NCBI RefSeq assembly: GCF_006365315.1
Contig: NZ_CP040968.1
Location: 1,054,001-1,118,000, forward strand
Origin: Candidatus Methylopumilus universalis
GTDB lineage: Bacteria > Pseudomonadota > Gammaproteobacteria > Burkholderiales > Methylophilaceae
Direction: 5' to 3'
DNA: 64,000 nucleotides
This document shows, piece by piece, positions 27,145 through 36,547 of the stretch. A model generated the notes under the pieces. It searched no databases. It was not told where the DNA came from and worked only from the letters and a program-made list of their open reading frames with translations. How positions within the stretch are numbered: position 1 is the first letter of the stretch; each line of letters begins with the position of its first letter. The position numbers and the translations under genes were made by a program.

Positions 27145-28088
27145 GGCATACCGCAATCATGACATTTACCCTTGACCGTAGAAAAACCTTTTACTGTTGA
27201 CAAACCCTTAACATTCGTAAAAATCGCGCCATCAACAATGGCATCAGTTAAATTTGCATTTGTAAGATCAGCCCCTGTTAAGTCTGCTTGACTCAGATCA
27301 GCGCGATACATATTCGTATTTTTTAAATTAGCCTCTCTTAAATCGCCAAATAAAAAACTCGCGATATTTAAATCGGCACCTTCAAAATTTGTTTTATAAA
27401 ATTTACCACCCACTGAATCAAATTTCATTTGTCCCATCGGCTGATTGCCAACATCCAAACCAAATTGACCATTTTTGATGGTAGCACCTGACATATTGAC
27501 TGCGCCCAGTGTGCCGATCATACGAGCCCTTGTTAAATTAGCACCCTTAAAATTAGTGTCGCCAAAAATTGCCTGAAAGATAGTTGCTTCAGTTAAGTTA
27601 GCCCCTGAAAAGTTTGCTTTTTCAAGGCGCGCTAAATTCAAATAAGCTCTTTGCATATTAGTATTCGCTAAATTTGCACCTATAAGATTAGCACCAAAGA
27701 CACTCGTATTCAGCATTTTGCAGTGACTTAAGTCTAAGCCATTCATATCAAGATACCCTAAGTCTTTATTCGAAAAATCACAATCAGGACTTTTGATTTC
27801 TTTCAGTACATCCTCTTGAGATACCTTTTTACGATCAATTTCTTTATTTTTTTCGTAAAAAACTTCAGCTTTCTTAATAAAGTCATTTGGTGTTTTTAAA
27901 AAGATATCTTTACTTATCTCGCTTCCAAAGCAATAAACCTTACCTTGATAATTTGCATTGACTGAACAGTCAGTTTTAAGGAAATGTCCTTCAGATAAAC
28001 TTAAGAGGCAGTAATTTCCGAACTCACCTGCGAAAACTAAATTTGTAATAAGGAGTAGAAATACTATCCAATATCTATTTAATAGCAT
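27141..28088 (-). CDS. Secreted YHS-domain plus pentapeptide-repeat protein
   Basis: The 315-residue protein starts with a signal peptide (residues 1-20, ending LVFA). Residues ~39-78 resemble a small YHS metal-binding domain (CSVNANYQGKVYCFGSE then FLKTPNDFIKKAEVFY). From about residue 115 onward there are many A(D/N)Lxx pentapeptide repeats, such as GANLIGANLANTNM and LSQADLTGADLTNANL, which form a right-handed beta-helix. It ends in CHDCGMP. The function is unknown; a periplasmic metal or redox role is possible. ATG 28088 is preferred over an upstream ATG because the signal peptide starts there. Confidence 0.78.
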   Translation of the reverse strand: MLLNRYWIVFLLLITNLVFAGEFGNYCLLSLSEGHFLKTDCSVNANYQGKVYCFGSEISKDIFLKTPNDFIKKAEVFYEKNKEIDRKKVSQEDVLKEIKSPDCDFSNKDLGYLDMNGLDLSHCKMLNTSVFGANLIGANLANTNMQRAYLNLARLEKANFSGANLTEATIFQAIFGDTNFKGANLTRARMIGTLGAVNMSGATIKNGQFGLDVGNQPMGQMKFDSVGGKFYKTNFEGADLNIASFLFGDLREANLKNTNMYRADLSQADLTGADLTNANLTDAIVDGAIFTNVKGLSTVKGFSTVKGKCHDCGMP

Positions 28089-28148
28089 GGCAATACATCC
28101 TAAAGATTTTGATTTATTATAAACCTTTATCATTTCAGATTTTTAATT

Positions 28149-28844
28149 ATGTCAAATAATAGATATACGATTCTTATCACTGGTGCGAATAGGGGATTGG
28201 GCCTTGAATTCGTCAAACAGTATGCTATAGACGACTATGAAGTCATCGCATGCACAAGAAAGATCAATAAGAATGATGATCTTCATCGACTTCAAGCTTC
28301 TTTTGAAAATATTTCTATTCAAGCTCTTGATGTCGAAAATTTTCTGGCAATTGATCAACTTGCGAAAACATTAAAAAAACCTATTGATATTTTGATTAAT
28401 AATGCGGGGCTTTACCCAAATAGCTCATTCGATGATATTGACTATGAAGCATGGCTTGATGCTTTCAAAATTAATACACTTGCTGCATTTAAAATGACAA
28501 AAGCTTTTCTTCCCCACCTTAAAAAAGGTGAATTAAAAAAAATAGCATCACTCACAAGCAAGATGGGAAGTATTGATGACAATGCAGGTGGTGGTGAATA
28601 TCTTTATCGATCAAGCAAAACTGCACTTAATATGGTCATGAAAAGTTTATCGATTGATTTAAAACCCTATGACGTGAGTCTTATTACGCTTCATCCAGGA
28701 TGGGTAAGAACAGATATGGGAGGAGCTAATGGTCTCATTGACGCTGAAGAAAGTGTGACTGGGATGAAACGTCAAATTGATAAACTTTCAATAAAGACTT
28801 CGGGCCAGTTTATTGCTTACGATGGCAAAAAAATTCCTTGGTAA
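28149..28844 (+). CDS. Short-chain dehydrogenase/reductase
   Basis: This 231-residue SDR has the cofactor motif TGANRGLG at about residues 12-19, NNAG at ~80-83 and the catalytic YxxxK in YRSSK near residue 160. It resembles the C-factor/sniffer-like carbonyl reductase subgroup. Substrate is unknown. The gene reads divergently from the YHS-pentapeptide gene. Its stop codon overlaps the TTG start of the DNA glycosylase, so both are probably translated together. Confidence 0.87.
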   Translation: MSNNRYTILITGANRGLGLEFVKQYAIDDYEVIACTRKINKNDDLHRLQASFENISIQALDVENFLAIDQLAKTLKKPIDILINNAGLYPNSSFDDIDYEAWLDAFKINTLAAFKMTKAFLPHLKKGELKKIASLTSKMGSIDDNAGGGEYLYRSSKTALNMVMKSLSIDLKPYDVSLITLHPGWVRTDMGGANGLIDAEESVTGMKRQIDKLSIKTSGQFIAYDGKKIPW

Positions 28845-29464
28845 TAAAAACACTCTCAGATCTTCACATTAAAGAGTCTGTCGAGTTTTTATCTTCTCTC
28901 GATAAAGATTGGGAATGTTTAATAAAAAAAGTGGGGCCTTGTCATTTAAAAATATCATCAGAACTTTCTCCCTATGAGTCTCTTTTAAAAACTATTGCCT
29001 ATCAACAGCTTCATGCCAAAGCGGCTGAAACGATTTTTAAAAGATTCTTATCGTTATTTAAAGGTAACTTTCCTAAAGCAGATGAGCTTATTAAGACCGA
29101 TCCCATAATCATTCGTAGAAGTGGCTTTTCCCAAAAAAAAACAGAAACACTGCTCCTTATTGCTAAAGCTTCTTTGAATAAAATTATTCCTGAAGAAAAG
29201 GAAATTATGTATTTAAATGATGATGAAATTATTGAAAGGTTAACTTCCATTAAGGGCGTAGGCGTATGGACTGCACAAATGTTACTTATATTTCATTTGG
29301 GGAGGTTAGATGTTCTACCTATTCATGACCTTAGCATTAAGAAGGGCTTCCAAACTCTCAAAAGACTAAACACTCTCCCAAAACCAAAACTATTACTCAT
29401 GACTGGTGAAATATGGAGACCTTACCGCACTATAGCTAGCTGGTATCTCTGGCGTGCAAATTAA
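28838..29464 (+). CDS. DNA-3-methyladenine glycosylase II (AlkA-like)
   Basis: This 208-residue HhH-GPD base excision enzyme removes alkylated purines from DNA. The hairpin-helix motif is LTSIKGVGVWTAQML at residues 136-150. The catalytic Asp is Asp164 in PIHDLSIKKG. There is no Fe-S cluster cysteine loop, as expected for AlkA. It lacks the N-terminal domain of E. coli AlkA, as is common for short bacterial forms. The start is TTG, overlapping the end of the SDR gene, with only a weak ribosome-binding site. Methylotrophs make formaldehyde, so DNA damage repair is plausible context. Confidence 0.87.
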   Translation: MVIKTLSDLHIKESVEFLSSLDKDWECLIKKVGPCHLKISSELSPYESLLKTIAYQQLHAKAAETIFKRFLSLFKGNFPKADELIKTDPIIIRRSGFSQKKTETLLLIAKASLNKIIPEEKEIMYLNDDEIIERLTSIKGVGVWTAQMLLIFHLGRLDVLPIHDLSIKKGFQTLKRLNTLPKPKLLLMTGEIWRPYRTIASWYLWRAN

Positions 29465-31080
29465 TGCTCAATACAAAGCTTCGGTTGTGGTTTACAAATG
29501 CGATTAACATCATTTGAGGAGAATATCGCAATATAACTTCCCCGATACCATGAACTATATTCGAGTTTCATTTTTTCAAAATCGGGCTCACCATCAAAAG
29601 TAATAATGACTCGCCCTTCTGGATGCTCTTTTGCCCAATTGAATAATTCGCTAGTAATTAAAACTTTTGGCGGGTTATTAAGTCTTCCAATAAAATCAAA
29701 TTGTCCTGCATAATTGCCTAAGTATGCTAATGGCAAATGTTTATCTTCTATATTTTTTAATGTACGACTCACTTCTCGTAAATCATAAGCATTCCCTGTG
29801 TGGTAAATTACGCCCAAGAAAAGAATAGATGTAATCAGTAAATTTACTACAATTAATTTCCATAAAAATTCTAACTTTTCATTCGTCTTCCAAAAAAATA
29901 ATATAAGAGCGCCTAATATCAAAATAAAGCTATTTTCAATTGGCAATGATCTCATCCAGGGAGCCATATCATGCATTCGATGCGTTACATTTAAATAATA
30001 AAATATGACGCCTAAAATTAATAATGGTAAAACAATCGCAGCATGGTCATACCATGCTATTTTTTTAATGCGATCAAATTCACTTGCAATCATTAAAGCT
30101 AACGCAGGATAAATAGGTAGCAAGTAATGCACCTGTTTGCCACTAATAAAACTAAACGCAATAAAAACTGGTAAAAACCAAGCAATAGAAAATCGAAGGC
30201 CTTCAGTCATTTTTCGAGAAGAGCGCTGAAATAATAATTTCCAAAAAGATGGCACAAAAAACCAAGGGAAAATAAGAATCGGCGCCATCGCCAAATACCA
30301 CCATTGCGGCCTATTATGTGCAAATGAATTCACCATACGATTAGCAGTTTGACCCCAAAAAATATCATGCTGATATTGGGCTCCACCCGAAATGCCTGCT
30401 GGAATAGCCCAGCATAAAAGTATGGCAACGCTTATTAGAAAAGAAATTACAAAAGAGCGATACCATAATTTCCATTCCATATTTTTTTGATCACACCACC
30501 ATGGGGCTAAAAGTGCAAGCGGCAGAAGCTGTAAAAGAATAGCGGGTCCTTTAGCCAATAACCCCCCTGCAAAAGCAATCACTAAATATAAGAAGCCTTG
30601 TGATTTTTTTTCTTTTAAGGAAATTACAAGACCGAATACGCCTAGACATGTGAAAAAAGTGAGCATCATATCAAACATGAGCGCTGAGGAATAGACAGTC
30701 CAAATAGTACTTGCTAGTAAAAGTATTGAAGCTGTATTGCCTACATAATTATTTTTTGCCCAAAACTTTTCTGCTATTTTTTTAACAAGAAAAATGGAGC
30801 CAAGTGAAAATAAAAATGGAATGATACGTGGCCACCAATCATTAACTCCAAAAATATACCAGCCTAAATTAATTAGCCAAAATAAAAGTGGTGGTTTGTG
30901 GCTGTAAGGTAAATGATTAAGATGTGGCACTAATAAATCGTGACGAAGCCACATATCCCAGGCGACAGATAAATAGCGCGTTTCATCTGGTGGGATATAA
31001 TGACGACCAGCGACTGCAATTCCTAAAAGTAATGCAGCGATAGCTACAATGAAAAAATTAAAATGATTTTTGTTAAGCAT
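29461..31080 (-). CDS. ArnT-like family 39 glycosyltransferase
   Basis: The 539-residue membrane protein has about twelve hydrophobic helices. The N-terminal periplasmic loop carries the conserved acidic pair in YIPPDETRYLSVAWDMW, then HLNHLPYSHKPPLLFWLINLGW. This is typical of ArnT/PMT enzymes that move sugars from polyprenyl phosphate to lipid A or proteins. The acceptor is unknown. Its stop overlaps that of the convergent alkA-like gene by 4 bases, and it is separated from upstream genes by a terminator. Confidence 0.85.
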   Translation of the reverse strand: MLNKNHFNFFIVAIAALLLGIAVAGRHYIPPDETRYLSVAWDMWLRHDLLVPHLNHLPYSHKPPLLFWLINLGWYIFGVNDWWPRIIPFLFSLGSIFLVKKIAEKFWAKNNYVGNTASILLLASTIWTVYSSALMFDMMLTFFTCLGVFGLVISLKEKKSQGFLYLVIAFAGGLLAKGPAILLQLLPLALLAPWWCDQKNMEWKLWYRSFVISFLISVAILLCWAIPAGISGGAQYQHDIFWGQTANRMVNSFAHNRPQWWYLAMAPILIFPWFFVPSFWKLLFQRSSRKMTEGLRFSIAWFLPVFIAFSFISGKQVHYLLPIYPALALMIASEFDRIKKIAWYDHAAIVLPLLILGVIFYYLNVTHRMHDMAPWMRSLPIENSFILILGALILFFWKTNEKLEFLWKLIVVNLLITSILFLGVIYHTGNAYDLREVSRTLKNIEDKHLPLAYLGNYAGQFDFIGRLNNPPKVLITSELFNWAKEHPEGRVIITFDGEPDFEKMKLEYSSWYRGSYIAIFSSNDVNRICKPQPKLCIEH

Positions 31081-31104
31081 AAATATATTTACTGCTTATT
31101 ATAA

Positions 31105-31136
31105 AAGAAAAAAGCCACTTACAAAGTGGCTTTTCT
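31105..31136 (-). terminator. Rho-independent terminator after the PepSY gene
   Basis: AAAAGCCACTT and AAGTGGCTTTT enclose a three-base loop. On the minus strand it is followed by a T-rich tail (TTTTCTTTTAT), so it ends transcription from the SoxYZ-like/PepSY pair before the ArnT-like gene. Confidence 0.88.
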
Positions 31137-31150
31137 AATTATAGAAAAAA

Positions 31151-31468
31151 TTAACCTTTATCTATAGTGTCTTCAATGATTGTCGCTAATTCTGCATCAC
31201 ATTCAATTTCCCAACGTTTACCGTCAGCGCCCTGAATATCAATATCAAATATAGGTCGACCATCCTCTTTTTCCATTTCAATTTCTACAATTGCTCCAGG
31301 ATGTTTTTCTAATGCAGTTTTTATGCAAGAACTCATTACTTCGTTATGTTTTTTTAAATCCAAAATCACTGGTCTATCATCATGCTTATAGTTATTGCCA
31401 TAGAATAGAACTGCTCCGACGAGGCCTGCCACAATCACCAGGGCTAATATAGCTAAAGATTTTTTCAA
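31151..31468 (-). CDS. Small PepSY-domain membrane-anchored protein
   Basis: The 105-residue protein has an N-terminal signal anchor (residues ~4-23, LAILALVIVAGLVGAVLFYG) and a PepSY-type domain (~38-103) with EIEMEKEDGRPIFDIDIQGADGKRWEIECD. PepSY domains are often linked to peptidase inhibition or metal and redox sensing at the cell surface. The role here is unknown. It lies 91 bp after the SoxYZ-like gene on the same strand and shares its terminator, which suggests a two-gene unit. Confidence 0.72.
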   Translation of the reverse strand: MKKSLAILALVIVAGLVGAVLFYGNNYKHDDRPVILDLKKHNEVMSSCIKTALEKHPGAIVEIEMEKEDGRPIFDIDIQGADGKRWEIECDAELATIIEDTIDKG

Positions 31469-31559
31469 AATACCCTCCTTAATTTAAATGCGTTGTAACG
31501 TTAAAACTAAAACCAAAAAACTGCAAACACAAAAGTTATAGCTTTTGATTTACATCAAT

Positions 31560-32321
31560 TTATTTACCTATATATTGCTTACCCTGAGTGTCAACTGCAA
31601 GCACTTGAAGATTACCTTTAATTTTTGGGGAATCAAAAACAAAGAAAGGGTTTTCAGATGTGCTGCCACCACCAAATTCTGCACTCCATATTTCTTTTTC
31701 CTGATCTTTGACTACCACGCTTGATAAATGCCACTCAGGAAGAATAAAAAGTCCTGTGTAGTTACTTAAATTAGCCTGATATCCATTATGTTGGGGGTGT
31801 TTAATAAATACTGAAGCTCTCGTTTCAGTTTGTAATACTTTCATGGTACCCACTTCTTTTAATACCGCATCTGCATCATAAATCATCCCTGCTGAACAAC
31901 CACCTGCTGATCGAATTGCAACCTGATTATAGAAGAACTTTCCCTCATCGTCCTCAGCAATCACATCAATATAACTGTCTTGCTCCATGCGGATATTAGT
32001 TTCAAAAGTGAAAGGTGCCACCTTAGGATGCATAGTTAAGGCTAGAGATCCAATGCCTGGTAATTGATGAGGATTACCTTCAACCACCACTGAAATATTT
32101 TTATATTTTTTATTTGCTGTAAATTTAAAAGGAACTTGGGTTCCGTCTAGCGCTCTTTTAGCGACATCGAATGTGATGTCATCTGATTTGGTTAAAGATT
32201 TACCTTTAAAGTATTTGTCTATAACACCATCTAGATGATTAGGTGTTTCAGCGTGAACGCCCAAAGGCGCGAAAGCGCTTACCAAGCTCAATAATATTGA
32301 AAAAACTATATTTTTCATCAC
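31560..32321 (-). CDS. Quinoprotein dehydrogenase-associated SoxYZ-like carrier
   Basis: The 253-residue exported protein has a signal peptide (to about residue 24, GVHA). The first half resembles SoxY, with its sulfur-carrier arm represented by AGGCSAG (Cys142), and the second half resembles SoxZ (about 160-250). In methylotrophs this fused form is found with PQQ dehydrogenases and not with a thiosulfate-oxidising Sox system, so its role is probably in quinoprotein maturation. No other Sox gene is visible. It is 12 kb from xoxF, so the link is by family and not by operon. Confidence 0.83.
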   Translation of the reverse strand: MMKNIVFSILLSLVSAFAPLGVHAETPNHLDGVIDKYFKGKSLTKSDDITFDVAKRALDGTQVPFKFTANKKYKNISVVVEGNPHQLPGIGSLALTMHPKVAPFTFETNIRMEQDSYIDVIAEDDEGKFFYNQVAIRSAGGCSAGMIYDADAVLKEVGTMKVLQTETRASVFIKHPQHNGYQANLSNYTGLFILPEWHLSSVVVKDQEKEIWSAEFGGGSTSENPFFVFDSPKIKGNLQVLAVDTQGKQYIGK

Positions 32322-32406
32322 TTTTACTTCCCTTAAAATTGCAACAAAATTTATCTAAATATAATGCTCTCAAATGCATAAAAGTACAAGAAAACAGACT
32401 TTTATA

Positions 32407-33606
32407 TTATCCACGATATCCTGGTTTCACTAATTTAAGATGAATATCACTGATTACTTTTTCTTTGAATCCGCCTTCACAATAAGCCAGGTAAAAGTGC
32501 CACATTCGAATAAATACATCATCAAACCCTAAAGCCTTTACTTCTTTGATATTTGCAAAAAAAGCCTTTCTCCAGAAAGCCAGCGTTCTAGCGTAATGAT
32601 CACCAATATCTTGAACATTATAAATTTTTAAATCTGAGGATTGCGTAATGCTATTTTGTAAAGCTGTCAAAGAGGGAATACAACTACCCGGGAAAATATA
32701 TCTTTGAATAAAATCAACAGATCGCTTAGCTTTTTCATAGCGTTGATCTGCAATCGTAATGGTTTGTATGAATGCAATACCATTAGCTTTTAATAAATGA
32801 GCACATACTTCAAAATAAGTATCGTAATACTGATAACCCACAGCTTCTAGCATTTCAATAGATACTAATTTGTCATAACGGCCTTTTAAATGCCGATAAT
32901 CTGAAAGTAACACGTTAATCTTATGCGTTAATTTTAAATCTTTAATTTTTTGTTTTACATAGAGATACTGTTGTTTTGAAATAGTTGTAGTCGTGACTTT
33001 GCATCCATAATTTTGTGCAGCATAAATAGCAAAACCTCCCCAGCCAGAACCAATTTCAATCACATGGTCATGAGAGGATAACTCAAGCCCTTGGCATACC
33101 TTTTCCAATTTATAAATGGATCCTTTATGAAGGGAGTCATGAGGATTTTTAAACACAGCGGATGAATACATCATGGTTGCATCTAAAAAAAGTGAGAAAA
33201 AGTTATTGCCCAAATCATAATGTTTAGAAATGTTAACGCGGCTTCCTTTAACTGAATTTTGATTTAAATAGTGGAGCGCTTTAAGCATTGGCTTTAAAAA
33301 AACATTAAATAAGCCTTCTAATTGATCCATTGCATTTTGATTGATAGCCATAATACGAACAAGCTGAGTTAAATCGTTTACAGACCAAAACTTTTGCATA
33401 AAAGCCTCGCTCACACCAATGGAGCCACCAAAAGCTAGCGCCCCGTAAAATCTGGGGTCATGTACGGTTATGTGAGCACTTAATTTTCCTTTATTTCCGA
33501 AAGAAAAACTTTTTCCTCCTTCTTGAATAGAGATATAGCCTATATCAATTTTCTTTAACTGATTAAAAACAAGGGATCTAGCTAAATGATGTAATGGATT
33601 TTTCAT
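32407..33606 (-). CDS. Cyclopropane-fatty-acyl-phospholipid synthase family methyltransferase (first copy)
   Basis: This 399-residue SAM-dependent enzyme methylates unsaturated acyl chains in phospholipids. The SAM site VIEIGSGWGGFAIYAA is at about residues 187-202, followed by the acyl-binding and catalytic EMLEAVGYQYYDTYF and FIQRYIFPGSCIP. The product could be a cyclopropane or a branched methyl group. It is the last gene of the eight-gene cluster. The neighbour is DUF1365, its frequent partner. Length and C terminus (EGGFKEKVISD) match the DUF1365-linked subgroup and not E. coli Cfa. Confidence 0.85.
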   Translation of the reverse strand: MKNPLHHLARSLVFNQLKKIDIGYISIQEGGKSFSFGNKGKLSAHITVHDPRFYGALAFGGSIGVSEAFMQKFWSVNDLTQLVRIMAINQNAMDQLEGLFNVFLKPMLKALHYLNQNSVKGSRVNISKHYDLGNNFFSLFLDATMMYSSAVFKNPHDSLHKGSIYKLEKVCQGLELSSHDHVIEIGSGWGGFAIYAAQNYGCKVTTTTISKQQYLYVKQKIKDLKLTHKINVLLSDYRHLKGRYDKLVSIEMLEAVGYQYYDTYFEVCAHLLKANGIAFIQTITIADQRYEKAKRSVDFIQRYIFPGSCIPSLTALQNSITQSSDLKIYNVQDIGDHYARTLAFWRKAFFANIKEVKALGFDDVFIRMWHFYLAYCEGGFKEKVISDIHLKLVKPGYRG

Positions 33607-33622
33607 AGAAATAATTAAAAAT

Positions 33623-34354
33623 TTATGGATGTGGAAAAAAAGTAATGCCTTTTACCTTTAAGCATAATGCTTGCCAATAAATAGATAGAATTGTTTTAAA
33701 AGTTTCAGGTGGGAATCTGAAAAGTAAAAAATTCAGTGATTGCTTTGTTAAAGGTTTTTTTTGCAGCTGCATAGATGCATTAAAAATAAATTCTTTCTCG
33801 CGGATGTTATTCATAGACACTTCTATCTTATCTCCTGGCTCTTTAAAGCTCCAGCGGTATTGAATATCCATTGGCATAAAAGGCGATACATGGAAATTCT
33901 TCCTAAATTCAAAAGTTTTGATTGGTGTCTTTACATTTCTGCAGTCATGGACATAAGCATGATTTTCATTCCAAGGTGTATTGGTAATATGCGACACAAT
34001 AACTTCTAACTTATTTTTTGTATTAAAGCAGTAATAAAAACTCACTGGGTTAAAACAATATCCAAAATAACGTGGGCTCGTCAGTAAATATACTTTTCCA
34101 TGATGATTAAAATTGAGCTCTTTTCTAATTTCATCCTGTATGGATTTTTTTAAGTTTATTTTTTTATTACCAAAGTAATCCGACCTTAAAAAGCAGCCAA
34201 AATTAAATTTGTTATAACTCCAAAAGAAGTTATCTGAAAACATAGTTTCTATATTGTCCAAATCCAGATACAGCAAACGAATTCGGTACTCGAATGTATG
34301 CTTTTTAGGCTTCGACCGCGAATGTTTGAGGGAACCTTCATAAATGGCATTCAT
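33623..34354 (-). CDS. DUF1365 family protein
   Basis: The 243-residue protein has the DUF1365 blocks: YEGSLKHSRSKPKKHTFEYR, YFGYCFNPVSFYYCF and FHVSPFMPMDIQYRWSF. Biochemical function is unknown. Family members nearly always lie beside a cyclopropane-synthase-like methyltransferase and a flavin oxidoreductase, as here. It is 16 bp from the methyltransferase and 2 bp from the oxidoreductase. A lipid-related role is inference from this conserved neighbourhood. Confidence 0.88.
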   Translation of the reverse strand: MNAIYEGSLKHSRSKPKKHTFEYRIRLLYLDLDNIETMFSDNFFWSYNKFNFGCFLRSDYFGNKKINLKKSIQDEIRKELNFNHHGKVYLLTSPRYFGYCFNPVSFYYCFNTKNKLEVIVSHITNTPWNENHAYVHDCRNVKTPIKTFEFRKNFHVSPFMPMDIQYRWSFKEPGDKIEVSMNNIREKEFIFNASMQLQKKPLTKQSLNFLLFRFPPETFKTILSIYWQALCLKVKGITFFPHP

Positions 34355-34356
34355 TT

Positions 34357-35601
34357 CTAAAATCCATGTATCTCGTTAAACTGCTTAATCGCAACTAAAG
34401 CACTTTTGACACCGTCCTCGTGAAATCCATTCCCCCAATAAGCCCCAGCAAAGGAAGTGCGATTTATTCCTGAAATCAGATGATAATTTGATTGGGCCAC
34501 TATACTTTGCAAGCTATATTGTGGGTGGGCGTAGGAAAGCTTTTTAATAATTTTCTTCTTATTAATTTTTTCTTGCGGATTTAATGTCACTAAAATCGGT
34601 ACATTTGTAATTAGATTTTGCAATATATTCATATTGTATGTCAGAGACACAGGGGAATGAATATTTTGATTGATATGATAATTCCACGCCGCCCAAGCTA
34701 GCTTTCTTTTTGGCATAAAATTCTCGTCATAATGCAAGATGACTTCATTATCTGTGTAAGGTATTGCCTTTAAAATACTTTTTTCATCTTGAGTAGGGCT
34801 TTTAATTAATTTCAATGCTTCATCACTATGGCAAGCAAAAAATACCCAATCAAATTTTTCAGTTCGGTCTCGAAATTGAATAATCACATGGTCACTTTTT
34901 CTATCGATAGACTGTATTTTTTCATTGAGCTTAATTTTACTTGCAAAAGATGCAGTTAACTTTTTTACATAATTGACTGAACCACCCGTGATAGTTAGCC
35001 ACTGGGGCCTATCATTGACATTCAACATGCCATGATTATCGAAAAACCGTACAAAAAATTTTGCGGGAAATTCCACCATGGTTTTATAGTTAGAGGACCA
35101 TATAGCAGAGCCCATCGGCAATATATAATATTTTTTAAAAAAATCAGAGTAGGCTTCTTGATCAAGATACTCACCTAAACTTATTTCTTGATTGCTATTT
35201 AAAAGTAAAGTTGATTTTTTATTAAATCGAAGAATTTCTTTGATCATCTTATAAAATGTAGGACTTATAAGATTTTTTCTTTGCGCAAACAGTGTATTTA
35301 AATTTGTTCCATTATATTCAAAATCTTTTTGACTATCTTTGACACTAAAGCTCATAGCACTATTTTCATATGGCACATGAAGCTCATGTAATAAATTTAA
35401 AAAATGTGGGTAGGTTTTTTTATTAAAGACAATAAAACCTGTGTCTACATGAAACTTTTGATTAAATAAATCGATGTCATGGGTATGTGAGTGCCCACCT
35501 ACTCTTGAGTTATTTTCAAATAGCGTAATGTGGTGATTCGAATTTAGATGATAAGCAAGTGTATTGCCAGAGATACCTGATCCTATAATTGCTATTTTCA
35601 T
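34357..35601 (-). CDS. NAD(P)/FAD-dependent amine-oxidase-type oxidoreductase
   Basis: The 414-residue protein has an N-terminal FAD fold (AIIGSGISGNTLAYHL with NSRVGGHSHT) and a C-terminal FAD contact near TSFAGAYWGNGFHEDG. It belongs to the flavin oxidoreductase family found with DUF1365 and cyclopropane-synthase homologues. It may oxidise or saturate a lipid acyl chain; no substrate is established here. It is 2 bp from each neighbour, so tight co-expression is likely. Confidence 0.85.
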   Translation of the reverse strand: MKIAIIGSGISGNTLAYHLNSNHHITLFENNSRVGGHSHTHDIDLFNQKFHVDTGFIVFNKKTYPHFLNLLHELHVPYENSAMSFSVKDSQKDFEYNGTNLNTLFAQRKNLISPTFYKMIKEILRFNKKSTLLLNSNQEISLGEYLDQEAYSDFFKKYYILPMGSAIWSSNYKTMVEFPAKFFVRFFDNHGMLNVNDRPQWLTITGGSVNYVKKLTASFASKIKLNEKIQSIDRKSDHVIIQFRDRTEKFDWVFFACHSDEALKLIKSPTQDEKSILKAIPYTDNEVILHYDENFMPKRKLAWAAWNYHINQNIHSPVSLTYNMNILQNLITNVPILVTLNPQEKINKKKIIKKLSYAHPQYSLQSIVAQSNYHLISGINRTSFAGAYWGNGFHEDGVKSALVAIKQFNEIHGF

Positions 35602-35603
35602 AG

Positions 35604-36545
35604 CTAATGATGAAGATGTTCTATTTTTTTAGATTCTCGGATATTGTCAGAAATCGTGCGCACATCCCATATCACTCCCATCATTGCTAAAAATTTCAAA
35701 ACGTAATAAGTTAAATCTATTTCCCACCAATAGAAACCTTGCCTTGCAGAGCCTGGATAGTGATGGTGATTATTATGCCAGCCTTCACCAAACGTCAAAA
35801 TTGCAATAATAAAATTATTACGACTCGTATCTTTAGTTTCGTATCTTTTTTTTCCCCATTGGTGTGCCACTGAATTCACTAAAAAAGTGGCGTGATAAAG
35901 CATCACTGTAGAGAGTGAAAATCCCCAAATGAATAATTGGAATCCATTCGTATTTAATTGCGGCTCATATTGATTTAAGTAATGACCAGCAATAAATAAG
36001 CCAATCGACAATGCTAAAGGCATTAAAAGATCAAACCGATCAATGATTCGCAACTCTGGAAATCTTATGAGCTCTCGAATAAATTTCGTATTAGTCACGA
36101 AATTTGATTTAGTTAAAAACCATCCCATATGACTCCACAAAAAGCCGTGCTCTTTTGGTGAGTGCTTATCTTCAGAAGTATCTGAGTGCATATGATGACC
36201 GCGATGGTGCGCTGCCCACCAGAGAGGTCCTCTTTGAACTGCAGTAGCACCAATCATAGCGAAAAGAAGCTGAACGAAACGGGAGGTCTTAAAAGTTTTA
36301 TGAGAAAAGTAACGGTGATAGAAACCTGTGATCGCGAACATGCGAATGGCAAAAAGAGAGATACATACTATAAAAGCAATCCAACTAAAACCTACGACGA
36401 AGATTAATAAACAAGACAAATGAAGAAGAATAAATGGAATAACTCTCATCCAATCAATCTCCTTGCCATTTGTAATTGATGCGTACTTTTCTTCAAGAAA
36501 AGAATTATCAAACCAAAAAAATAGTTTTTTAAAAAATTGACTCAT
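35604..36545 (-). CDS. Acyl-CoA/acyl-lipid desaturase (delta-9 type)
   Basis: The 313-residue membrane protein carries all three histidine boxes of diiron fatty acid desaturases: HRYFSH (77-82), HHRGHH (113-118) and HNNHH (257-261). Two pairs of hydrophobic helices lie at about 37-75 and 184-235. It would introduce a double bond, most likely at delta-9, which would then be a substrate for the neighbouring methyltransferases. It sits between the flavin oxidoreductase and lipocalin genes with gaps of 2 bp on each side. Confidence 0.92.
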   Translation of the reverse strand: MSQFFKKLFFWFDNSFLEEKYASITNGKEIDWMRVIPFILLHLSCLLIFVVGFSWIAFIVCISLFAIRMFAITGFYHRYFSHKTFKTSRFVQLLFAMIGATAVQRGPLWWAAHHRGHHMHSDTSEDKHSPKEHGFLWSHMGWFLTKSNFVTNTKFIRELIRFPELRIIDRFDLLMPLALSIGLFIAGHYLNQYEPQLNTNGFQLFIWGFSLSTVMLYHATFLVNSVAHQWGKKRYETKDTSRNNFIIAILTFGEGWHNNHHHYPGSARQGFYWWEIDLTYYVLKFLAMMGVIWDVRTISDNIRESKKIEHLHH

Positions 36546-36547
36546 TA

